A stretch of 11,125 nucleotides of DNA from Kineosphaera sp032229625 (GTDB lineage: Bacteria; Actinomycetota; Actinomycetes; Actinomycetales; Dermatophilaceae). The notes under the pieces are model-generated. The model was not told the origin of the DNA. It saw nothing but the letters and a program-made list of their open reading frames with translations, and did no database searches. The position numbers were made by a program, and so were the translations under genes. This document shows positions 5,682 to 11,125 of this stretch, one piece after another. The stretch spans positions 1 through 11,125 of the forward strand of contig JAVTVZ010000089.1 in NCBI GenBank assembly GCA_032229625.1, read 5' to 3'. Position 1 is the stretch's first letter, and each line of letters opens with the position of its first letter.

Positions 5682-6875
5682 CTACAGCAGGGCGAGGCGG
5701 TCGCGGTGCACGACCTCTCGGGCGTATTCGTGCCCGAAGACGTCGCCGAGCCACCGCGTGCTGCGCCCCAGCAGCCGGGGCAGCTCGTCGCTGCCGTAGG
5801 TGACGAGGCCGCGGGCCACCGGGCGGCCGCGGCGGTCACGGATCTCCACCGGCGCGCCCTGCTCGAAGGAGCCGGTGACGCCGACGACCCCGGCGGGCAG
5901 CAGCGAGGCGCCCTTGGTGACCAGGGCCCGCACGGCGCCGTCGTCGATGACGAGGGAGCCGACCGGCTCGCTGGCGTGGGCGAGCCACAGCATGCGCGAG
6001 GCCGGGCGCGGCGACGTCGGCAGGAAGACGGTGCCGCCGGCGCCGCCGTCGAGGGCCGGACTGATGTCGCGGCTGGAGGCGAGCAGCGTCGTGATGCCCG
6101 CGCCGGTCGCGATCCGGGCGGCCTCGACCTTGGTGACCATGCCGCCGGTGCCGACCCGCGAGCCGACCCCGCCGATCGTCACCGCGTCGAGATCGCGGCG
6201 GGAGACGACCGTGCGGATCGGCGCGGCGCCGGGCTGCGAGGGCGGCCCGTCATACAGGGCGTCGACGTCGGTGAGCAGCACGAGCGCGTCGGCGCGCACG
6301 AGGTGGGCCAGCAGCGCGGCGAGGCGGTCGTTGTCGCCGAAGCGGATCTCGTCGGTCGCGACCGCGTCGTTCTCGTTGACGACCGGCACGACGCCCAGGC
6401 GCAGCAGGCGGTTGACCGCGCGGCGCGCGTTGACGTAGTGCTGCTGGCGGATGAGGTCGTCGACGGTGAGCAGCACCTGGCCGACATGCAGCCCGTGCCG
6501 GCCGAACGCCGCCGTATAGGCCGCGACGAGCGCGCCCTGCCCGACGCTCGCGGCGGCCTGCTGCGCGGCGAGATCGCGGGGGCGGCTGCTCAGGCCGAGC
6601 GGGGCCAGCCCCGCGGCGATCGCCCCCGACGACACGAGCAGCACGTCGGTGCCGGCCTGGCGGCGCCGCGCGAGGACGTCCGCGAGCGCGGTGAGCCGGT
6701 CGCGGTCGAGCAGTCCCCCGGCGTCGGTCAGCGAGCTGGAGCCGATCTTGACGACGAGACGGCGCGCCTGCCGGATCGCGTCGCGTCCGAGCGCGCCGGG
6801 GTCGGTGGTCGCCGGCGGGTCGACGACCTCGCTGTGGTCGGCGGCATCGCGGTCGGGGTCGTGCTCGCTGGTCAC
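5682..6875 (-). CDS. proB: Glutamate 5-kinase
   Basis: ProB phosphorylates glutamate to gamma-glutamyl phosphate, the committed and usually proline-inhibited first step of proline synthesis. The 397 residues show the amino acid kinase domain with VVKIGSSSLT (41-50), VSSGAIAAG (81-89), NENDAV (167-172), FGDNDRLAA (179-187), LLTDVDALY (200-208) and GTGGMVTKVEAA (242-253). A C-terminal PUA domain spans roughly 305-380 (SLVIDDGAVRALVTKGASLL, then VEIRDRRGRPVARG). About 35 acidic residues precede the kinase domain, longer than in E. coli ProB. GTG 6875 is the only plausible start in frame upstream of the domain, and TACGCT lies 6 nt before it. The gene faces the unknown plus-strand gene at 7177 across a 301-bp divergent spacer, so it is cut off from obgE, its usual upstream neighbour in related genomes. 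Confidence 0.97.
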   Translation of the reverse strand: MTSEHDPDRDAADHSEVVDPPATTDPGALGRDAIRQARRLVVKIGSSSLTDAGGLLDRDRLTALADVLARRRQAGTDVLLVSSGAIAAGLAPLGLSSRPRDLAAQQAAASVGQGALVAAYTAAFGRHGLHVGQVLLTVDDLIRQQHYVNARRAVNRLLRLGVVPVVNENDAVATDEIRFGDNDRLAALLAHLVRADALVLLTDVDALYDGPPSQPGAAPIRTVVSRRDLDAVTIGGVGSRVGTGGMVTKVEAARIATGAGITTLLASSRDISPALDGGAGGTVFLPTSPRPASRMLWLAHASEPVGSLVIDDGAVRALVTKGASLLPAGVVGVTGSFEQGAPVEIRDRRGRPVARGLVTYGSDELPRLLGRSTRWLGDVFGHEYAREVVHRDRLALL

Positions 6876-7176
6876 CCGGCCAGCGTAGTTCGGCGCCCCG
6901 CCGCGCCGAGCGTCCGTCTCGCCGGGCCACGTCGCGCGGGCGTGTGCGTGGCTACGGCGTCCAGCACGCGCGTGCCTCGGCGCGAGCTCCACGCCGCACC
7001 GATGGACGTGCCGTCACGTGCGGCGAACGGCACGGCGTCGCGAGGTCCGGCGTCCTGGGTCGTGACGCACGCCGCCGCGAGGATCGCTCAGGTCGGGGCG
7101 GCCCCTGCCGATGTAGGGGGGAACACGGCGGCACGAGACATCAAGGACGAGGTGCCGGCGAGGGAAGAGGTGGGCC
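6876..7176. other. Divergent intergenic region between proB and the unknown gene
   Basis: These 301 bp hold the proB -10 hexamer at the left end and the ribosome binding site of the plus-strand gene (AGAGG, 7166-7170) at the right end. Between them I see no convincing gene, repeat or sigma70-type promoter for the plus-strand gene. Open frames crossing it have no recognisable protein content. Confidence 0.5.
6882..6887 (-). promoter_or_regulatory. -10 hexamer TACGCT, leaderless promoter of proB
   Basis: On the minus strand TACGCT ends 6 nt before the GTG at 6875. The context CTACGCTGG is the same as at the small membrane protein gene (1330-1335). With the +1 on the GTG the mRNA would have no leader, which explains the absent ribosome binding site. 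No -35 is visible. Confidence 0.6.
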
Positions 7177-7632
7177 ATGTGGGTACAGGACGTACGCATG
7201 CCGCCGGAGCCGGCGGTGCCGATCGTCATCCGGCCCGACTCGGGCGCCTCGACGCGGATGGAGAGCTTCTCGCCGTCCCAGGGCGGCTACGACCGCGAGG
7301 CGTATCGACGCCCGGGGCCGCAGGGCGACCTCGTGCACCTCACCGACGGCGATGTCGCGCTCATCCGCGCGGCGACCGGCGAGTCCATCTGGCCCGGGGC
7401 CGAGCGTGGCGGCCTGACGGGCCCCATCAGCGGCTTCACGCGTCAGATCGCGATCGACCGGCGCACCGGGCGGCTGCCCGCCTCCATCGACGTCAGCGCG
7501 ACCTACCTGCTGCGCACCGGCGCGGTCATCGAGGCGAACGGGGGCGTCAACCCCTTCGCCGGCGCGCATCTGGAGCGGGCGCTGGCCTACCTCGACGCCC
7601 GCGGCGCGGGACGCATCGACTTCGCCGTGTAG
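7177..7632 (+). CDS. Hypothetical protein, unrecognised family
   Basis: This encodes 151 residues that I cannot place in a family. The strongest evidence that it is real is AGAGG (7166-7170) 6 nt before the ATG, a proper TAG stop, strong G/C third-position bias and a globular-looking composition. The N-terminal part (1-50) is Pro/Ser/Gly-rich. From about 51 the sequence looks folded: DLVHLTDGDVALIRAATGES (51-70), then IWPGAERGGLTGPISGFTRQ (71-90), a charged IAIDRRTGRLPASIDVSATY segment (91-110), LLRTGAVIEANGGVNPFAG and a C-terminal helix LERALAYLDARGAG. There is no signal peptide or membrane helix and no cysteine. A second ATG lies at 7198 but has a poorer upstream sequence. It is divergent from proB and convergent with obgE, and ends 55 bp before the assembly gap. 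Confidence 0.65.
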   Translation: MWVQDVRMPPEPAVPIVIRPDSGASTRMESFSPSQGGYDREAYRRPGPQGDLVHLTDGDVALIRAATGESIWPGAERGGLTGPISGFTRQIAIDRRTGRLPASIDVSATYLLRTGAVIEANGGVNPFAGAHLERALAYLDARGAGRIDFAV

Positions 7633-7687
7633 GGGTCCTGCCTTCTCGGTCCCCCGCCCGTCGCCGGCCGCTGCATCGCCGTGCGTG

Positions 7688-7787
7688 NNNNNNNNNNNNN
7701 NNNNNNNNNNNNNNNNNNNNNNNNNNNNNNNNNNNNNNNNNNNNNNNNNNNNNNNNNNNNNNNNNNNNNNNNNNNNNNNNNNNNNNN
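7688..7787. other. Assembly gap, 100 Ns
   Basis: Exactly 100 undetermined bases, the usual placeholder for a gap of unknown size. It lies between the convergent ends of the unknown gene and obgE, so no recognised gene is cut. The real distance and content here cannot be known. Open frames that run through the Ns are not real. Confidence 0.99.
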
Positions 7788-7805
7788 GCGTGTCGGCACG
7801 TCCAC

Positions 7806-7831
7806 CCGTGCGCCGACCCGTCGGCGCACGG
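7806..7831 (-). terminator. 11-bp perfect stem-loop after obgE, probable terminator
   Basis: CCGTGCGCCGA (7806-7816) and TCGGCGCACGG (7821-7831) are perfect inverted repeats around a 4-nt loop, starting 6 nt past the obgE stop on the minus strand. There is no U-tract after it. The position and the convergent neighbour argue for transcription termination, possibly in both directions since the palindrome is symmetric. The stable hairpin may also have contributed to the adjacent assembly gap. Confidence 0.65.
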
Positions 7832-7837
7832 CGGGCC

Positions 7838-9367
7838 CTATTCCTCGGGGTCGGTCCACAGGCCGGCGGCACGCTCGGTGGCGAGCTCCTCGCGGGCCTC
7901 GCGCTTGGCGGCGCGTCGGTCGTCGTAGTCGGCGCGCTTCTCGGCCCGGCTGGGGCGTTGCCGGTCCAGGAGGCGCTGGTCGGTGCCGCGGGGGCCGCTC
8001 ATGGGGCCGAGCAGCTCGGCGCCGGCGGACATCGTGGGCTCCCAGTCGAAGACGACGGCGTTGTCGGAGGCGCCGATGAGCACGGTGGAGCCGGGCACGG
8101 CGCCGGCCTTGAAGAGCGCCTCCTCGACGCCGGCGCGCGCGAGGCGGTCGGCGAGGTAGCCGACGGCCTCGTCGTTGGAGAAGTCGGTCTGGCGCACCCA
8201 GCGGGTGGGCCGCGCGCCGACGACCCGGTAGGCGACGCCCTCGGGGGTGTCCTCGCGGCGCACCTCGAAGCCCTCGTCGTCGACGGCGACGGGCCGGACG
8301 ATGACGCGCGGGCGGGTGACGACCTCGGCGGCGAGCTCGGCGCGGGCGGCGGCGACGTGCCGCGCCATCGCGAACGTCAGCTCGCGCAACCCGGTGCGCG
8401 CGACCGCCGAGACGATGTGCACCTCGACGCCGCGGGCCTCCAGCTCGGGGCGCACGAATTCGGCGAGCTCGCGGGCCTCGGGCACGTCGGCCTTGTTGAG
8501 CACGATCATGCGGGCCCGGTCGGCCAGGGGCCGTCCGCCGAGCGCGTCGTCGGGCACGTAGTGCCGCAGCTCGTGCTCGATGGCGTCGAGGTCGGACAGG
8601 GGGTCGCGGCCCGGCTCGAGGGTCGCGCAGTCGACGACGTGGACGAGCACCGAGCACCGCTCGACGTGCCGCAGGAATTCCAGACCCAGGCCGCGGCCCT
8701 CGTGGGCGCCGGGGATGAGGCCGGGCACGTCGGCGATCGTGAAGCGCTCGTCGCCGGCGGTGACGACGCCGAGGTTGGGCACGAGGGTCGTGAAGGGGTA
8801 GTCGGCGATCTTGGGCCGCGCGGCAGACAGGACCGAGACCAGGCTCGACTTGCCGGCCGAGGGGAAGCCGACGAGGGCGACGTCGGCGAGGGTCTTCAGC
8901 TCGAGGGTGACGTCGAGGTCCTCGCCGGGCTCGCCGAGGAGCGCGAAGCCGGGAGCCTTGCGCCGCTTGGACGCGAGCGCCTTGTTGCCCAGGCCGCCGC
9001 GGCCCCCGTGCGCGAGGACGATCTGCGTGCCGGGCTCGAGGAGGTCCGCGACGATCGAGCCGTCCGCGCTGCGGGCGACGGTCCCCTCGGGCACGGGCAG
9101 GACGAGGTCGACGCCGGCGGCACCGTTGCGCTCGTCGCCCTCGCCGGGGCGGCCGTTCTCCGCGCGCCGATGCGGGGTGTGGTGGTAGTCGAAGAGGGTC
9201 GTGACCTGGCTGTCGACACGCAGGATGACGTCTCCCCCACGGCCGCCGTTGCCGCCGTCGGGGCCGCCGAGCGGCTTGAACTTCTCGCGGTGCACCGACG
9301 CGCAGCCGTGCCCGCCGTTGCCGGCCTGCACGTGCAATGTCACGCGGTCGACGAAATTGGTGGGCAT
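7838..9367 (-). CDS. obgE: Obg GTPase (CgtA), 50S assembly and stress control
   Basis: Obg is an essential GTPase that binds the 50S subunit and takes part in its assembly and in stringent-type control. The 509 residues show three domains plus a tail. The Gly-rich Obg fold (1-158) has VQAGNGGHGCASVHREKF (13-30), GGPDGGNGGRGGDV (34-47) and AHGGRGGLGN (119-128). The G domain has P-loop GFPSAGKSS (167-175), the YPFTTL switch (190-195), DVPGLIPGAHEGRGLG (213-228), NKAD (291-294) and SAV (320-322). The OCT domain (about 350-445), found in the Gram-positive type, follows, then a charged C-terminal extension (about 455-509). The start at 9367 has a good ribosome binding site (AAAGGA, 9374-9379, 6 nt spacing). 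It follows rplU-rpmA but is separated from rpmA by 192 bp with a stem-loop. Confidence 0.98.
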   Translation of the reverse strand: MPTNFVDRVTLHVQAGNGGHGCASVHREKFKPLGGPDGGNGGRGGDVILRVDSQVTTLFDYHHTPHRRAENGRPGEGDERNGAAGVDLVLPVPEGTVARSADGSIVADLLEPGTQIVLAHGGRGGLGNKALASKRRKAPGFALLGEPGEDLDVTLELKTLADVALVGFPSAGKSSLVSVLSAARPKIADYPFTTLVPNLGVVTAGDERFTIADVPGLIPGAHEGRGLGLEFLRHVERCSVLVHVVDCATLEPGRDPLSDLDAIEHELRHYVPDDALGGRPLADRARMIVLNKADVPEARELAEFVRPELEARGVEVHIVSAVARTGLRELTFAMARHVAAARAELAAEVVTRPRVIVRPVAVDDEGFEVRREDTPEGVAYRVVGARPTRWVRQTDFSNDEAVGYLADRLARAGVEEALFKAGAVPGSTVLIGASDNAVVFDWEPTMSAGAELLGPMSGPRGTDQRLLDRQRPSRAEKRADYDDRRAAKREAREELATERAAGLWTDPEE

Positions 9368-9485
9368 GAGGGGTCCTTTCAGGCCGGGGACGCCGCGTGG
9401 GCGTCGGGCGACCGTGTCGGCCTCGTCAGGTGGAGGCGTCGACGGCCAGGTGGGGCGCCGGCTCGCGAACGGATCCGGAAACGCC

Positions 9486-9519
9486 GGAAGAGGTGGGTCG
9501 TCGTTGACCCACCCCTTCC
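9486..9519 (-). terminator. 14-bp stem-loop between rpmA and obgE, attenuator or partial terminator
   Basis: The arms 9486-9499 and 9506-9519 pair over 14 bp around a 6-nt loop. In minus-strand RNA every position pairs, with one G-U wobble; in plus-strand RNA the same site is an A-C mismatch. The structure therefore favours the rplU-rpmA-obgE transcript. It begins 41 nt after the rpmA stop and ends about 118 nt before the obgE ATG. The sequence right after the stem, GGCGTTTCCGG, has only three Us, so termination may be partial. An RNase processing site is the alternative. Confidence 0.65.
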
Positions 9520-9559
9520 CTGTGCGTAGCCGGACGGGCCGGCCCGATCGTGTGCGCCG

Positions 9560-9817
9560 TCAGTCGGCGGCGACGACGATGTTGACGGTCTTGCGGCCGC
9601 GCTTGGTGCCGAACTGCACCGCGCCGGGAGCGAGCGCGAAGAGCGTGTCGTCACCGCCGCGGCCGACGTTGTCACCGGGGTGGAAGTGCGTGCCGCGCTG
9701 ACGGACGATGATCTCGCCGGCGTTGACCAGCTGACCACCGAAGCGCTTCACGCCGAGGAACTGAGCATTGGAGTCGCGCCCGTTGCGGGTCGAGGACGCA
9801 CCCTTCTTGTGTGCCAT
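9560..9817 (-). CDS. rpmA: 50S ribosomal protein L27
   Basis: L27 reaches into the peptidyl transferase centre with its N-terminal tail. The 85-residue product begins MAHKKGASSTRNGRDS, the standard L27 start without the Firmicutes-type cleaved leader, and continues with LGVKRFGGQ (21-29), IIVRQRGTHFHPG (36-48), GRGGDDTLFAL and a basic TKRGRKTVNIV end. Full length. It lies 41 bp after rplU in the usual L21-L27-Obg order and is surely co-transcribed with rplU. The upstream ribosome binding site is weak (AGG about 11 nt before ATG). Confidence 0.99.
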   Translation of the reverse strand: MAHKKGASSTRNGRDSNAQFLGVKRFGGQLVNAGEIIVRQRGTHFHPGDNVGRGGDDTLFALAPGAVQFGTKRGRKTVNIVVAAD

Positions 9818-9858
9818 GTCGCTGTCTACCTATCGCTCGTGGTGGGCCCGTGCGACGC

Positions 9859-10167
9859 TCACGCGTCGATCGCGGTGACCTTGATCTGGGTGGTCGGCTG
9901 ACGGTGCCCCTGGCGCTTGCGGTAGCCCGTCTTGTTCTTGAACTTCATGATCGTGATCTTGGGACCCTTGGTCGCCTTGACCACCTCGGCGCGCACCGTG
10001 ACCTTGGCCAGAGCGTCGGCGTCGCTGGTCACGGTCGACCCGTCGACGAGGAGCAGAGGCTTGAGCTCCAGGCTGTCACCGGGCGCCCCATCGACCTTGT
10101 CGACGATGAGGACGTCGCCGACGGCGACCTTCTCCTGACGGCCGCCTGCGCGGACAATCGCATACAC
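9859..10167 (-). CDS. rplU: 50S ribosomal protein L21
   Basis: L21 binds 23S rRNA in the large subunit. The 102-residue product shows YAIVRAGGRQEKV (2-14), a mid-section VGDVLIVDKVDG, and the diagnostic C-terminal KFKNKTGYRKRQGHRQ followed by TTQIKVTAI. The start is GTG 10167, since no ATG occurs near the conserved N-terminus. AGGAG (10178-10182) lies 10 nt upstream. Length is normal for the family. It is the first gene of the rplU-rpmA-obgE unit and has a clear promoter about 120 bp upstream. Confidence 0.98.
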   Translation of the reverse strand: MYAIVRAGGRQEKVAVGDVLIVDKVDGAPGDSLELKPLLLVDGSTVTSDADALAKVTVRAEVVKATKGPKITIMKFKNKTGYRKRQGHRQPTTQIKVTAIDA

Positions 10168-10232
10168 GTGGAAGTCACTCCTGCTCAACTCGTTGGACGA
10201 AGCACCGCTTGCGACCGGCCCGTAGCAACGAG

Positions 10233-10247
10233 CGCTCGTGACGAGCG
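10233..10247 (-). other. Small hairpin with alternative pairing in the rplU leader
   Basis: In the predicted rplU 5' leader, CGCTCG-TCA-CGAGCG forms a 6-bp stem (10233-10247). The downstream arm of this stem also belongs to a 12-bp palindrome ACGAGCGCTCGT (10228-10239), so two pairings exclude each other. This could be a simple regulatory switch or chance in GC-rich DNA. Confidence 0.25.
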
Positions 10248-10288
10248 TCTTGGCGAAACACGGATCTCGGTGGGCGCACCGACGCACA

Positions 10289-10317
10289 ACTTTACTGGAC
10301 GGACTACTCGGAGCCAA
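10289..10317 (-). promoter_or_regulatory. Sigma70-type promoter of rplU-rpmA
   Basis: On the minus strand TTGGCT (10312-10317) and TAAAGT (10289-10294) are separated by exactly 17 bp. Each matches the sigma70 consensus at four of six positions. Transcription would start near 10282, giving a 5' leader of about 115 nt before the GTG of rplU. This is the only promoter in the window with both hexamers visible, as expected for strongly expressed ribosomal protein genes. Confidence 0.75.
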
Positions 10318-10329
10318 ACTCGCCGGACC

Positions 10330-10370
10330 CCGCGGTCGGCGGCCCGGCGGGGGCCACGACGCGCCCGCGG
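10330..10370 (-). terminator. Possible terminator of the response regulator gene
   Basis: CCGCGG at 10330-10335 and 10365-10370 can pair as an outer stem, with GGCCC/GGGCC (10341-10345, 10351-10355) as an inner hairpin with a 5-nt loop. It starts about 20 nt after the regulator's stop and ends just before the rplU -35. Such short GC stems arise easily in this base composition, so the call is weak. Confidence 0.3.
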
Positions 10371-10390
10371 CCTCACATTGCCACGCCGCG

Positions 10391-11089
10391 CTACCGCGCG
10401 CCCTCGGCCCGAGGCGCGACCGGCTGCACCACACCGTCCACCACGACGAGCAGCGCCGCCTCGCCGCGGCTGGCGACCCCCGTCTTGCGCAGCAGGTTGG
10501 CCACGTGGGTCTTTGCGGTGTTCTCCGAGACACCCATGGCGCGCGCCATCATGCGATTGCTCCTGGCCGCACGCAGATGCCCGAGCACCTCCACCTCGCG
10601 CGGGCTCAGCGGGATCTCGTGCGAGGGCCCTCGCGCCTGGGTGACGGGTCGCACGGTCCGGCCCCACGAACCCGCGAACACGTGTGGATCCACGGTGAAG
10701 CACCCGCTCATGGCTGCGCGACACGCGGCCGTCAGGAGGAGGGATCCGCACCCCTTGGCCAGGACCCCGTACGCCCCGACGGCCACGGCGCGCTCCAGCG
10801 CGTCCACCGGCGGCATGCTCGAGATGAGGAGACAGCGCACCTGCGGGGCCAGTCGTGCGATCGCCTCCACGACCTCGAACCCGTCACCCGAGCGCAGCCG
10901 AATGTCCACGAGCACGAGGTCGACATCACCCGCACACGCCCGCTGCACGCCCTGGAGGGGGTCCTCCACGTGACCGATCACCACGACCTGTCCGTCACCA
11001 TCGAGGTACGTCGCAACGGCGGCGGCCACCATGGCGTCGTCGTCGATGACCAGCACGTCGATCGTCCCACCCTTCACACGTGCACTCAC
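10391..11089 (-). CDS. NarL/FixJ-type response regulator (REC + LuxR HTH)
   Basis: The 232-residue DNA-binding regulator is probably switched by phosphorylation. The receiver domain (about 10-125) has the acidic triplet DDD (16-18), phosphoacceptor Asp62 in VLVDIRL, Ser90/Ser91 at the Thr/Ser switch position and Lys112 in VLAKG, so all key residues are present. A linker (about 130-158) leads to the LuxR HTH (about 160-215) with LSPREVEVLGHLR (161-173), SNRMMARAMGVSENTAKTHVANLLRKTG (177-204), the usual recognition helix region. No histidine kinase is visible; its partner may lie beyond the right edge or elsewhere. The start is GTG 11089, with GTG 11077 an alternative. A GACGGT hexamer 6 nt upstream of 11089 is a weak leaderless-type -10. 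Confidence 0.93.
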   Translation of the reverse strand: MSARVKGGTIDVLVIDDDAMVAAAVATYLDGDGQVVVIGHVEDPLQGVQRACAGDVDLVLVDIRLRSGDGFEVVEAIARLAPQVRCLLISSMPPVDALERAVAVGAYGVLAKGCGSLLLTAACRAAMSGCFTVDPHVFAGSWGRTVRPVTQARGPSHEIPLSPREVEVLGHLRAARSNRMMARAMGVSENTAKTHVANLLRKTGVASRGEAALLVVVDGVVQPVAPRAEGAR

Positions 11090-11125
11090 GCCCCTACCGT
11101 CGCACGGGCGTCGCGCCCGACCTAG

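Noticed and set aside
3493..5799. Plus-strand open frame of 768 codons opposite proA and the GNAT gene
   Set aside because: The minus-strand proA and GNAT motifs are unmistakable. The plus-strand frame has biased, domain-free composition and runs through the 16-bp repeat.
7015..7020. CACGTG palindrome upstream of the unknown gene as an operator
   Set aside because: The flanks are not symmetric and a 6-bp GC-rich palindrome is common by chance.
5625..7928. Plus-strand open frame of 767 codons opposite proB
   Set aside because: It overlaps proB entirely, passes through the N gap and shows no family signature.
7685..9529. Plus-strand open frame of 614 codons opposite obgE
   Set aside because: It starts inside or beside the Ns and is the antisense of obgE.
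10238..11125. Plus-strand open frame covering the response regulator
   Set aside because: The minus strand encodes complete REC and LuxR domains with all key residues. The plus frame is His/Arg-rich shadow sequence.

Overview
The window is a very GC-rich stretch of chromosome. It carries the conserved actinobacterial block rplU-rpmA-obgE / proB-proA / nadD-rsfS, read mostly on the minus strand. Gene order, codon bias, GTG starts and the protein sequences (Obg with a long charged tail, NadD ending in an ISSTDCR motif, NarL-type regulator) point to a high-GC actinobacterium, probably within Micrococcales. That placement is inference. A run of 100 Ns (7688-7787) shows that this is a scaffolded draft assembly.

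Layout from left to right. Positions 1-1323 (minus) hold a small His-rich membrane protein, nadD and rsfS, which is cut by the left edge. Positions 1440-3481 hold a convergent pair: a plus-strand polyprenol-phosphate-type GT2 glycosyltransferase with a long disordered tail, and a minus-strand class I methyltransferase. Their 3' ends overlap by 64 bp. Positions 3586-6875 (minus) hold proB, a GNAT acetyltransferase and proA, with a perfect 16-bp tandem repeat between the GNAT gene and proA. An unrecognised plus-strand gene lies at 7177-7632 and ends just before the N gap. Positions 7838-10167 (minus) hold rplU, rpmA and obgE, with a clear sigma70-like promoter ahead of rplU and a strong stem-loop between rpmA and obgE. 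Positions 10391-11089 (minus) hold a NarL/LuxR response regulator.

How the genes fit together. rplU and rpmA encode 50S proteins L21 and L27, Obg is a ribosome-assembly GTPase and RsfS is a ribosome silencing factor, so translation control frames the window. ProB and ProA catalyse the first two steps of proline synthesis, and NadD makes NaAD for NAD synthesis. The glycosyltransferase and methyltransferase look like a cell-envelope or lipid-linked sugar insertion into this housekeeping block.

The most striking regulatory pattern is that five genes (small membrane protein, glycosyltransferase, proA, GNAT, proB) have a TANNNT -10-like hexamer ending 6 or 7 nt before the start codon and lack a Shine-Dalgarno sequence. 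This is the signature of leaderless mRNAs. It suggests that proB, GNAT and proA are each transcribed on their own although they lie in the same orientation. Nothing here looks like a new defence or mobile system. The points worth a second look are the leaderless cluster, the RNA stem-loops, the minisatellite, the overlapping convergent glycosyltransferase and methyltransferase genes, and the unknown gene by the assembly gap.
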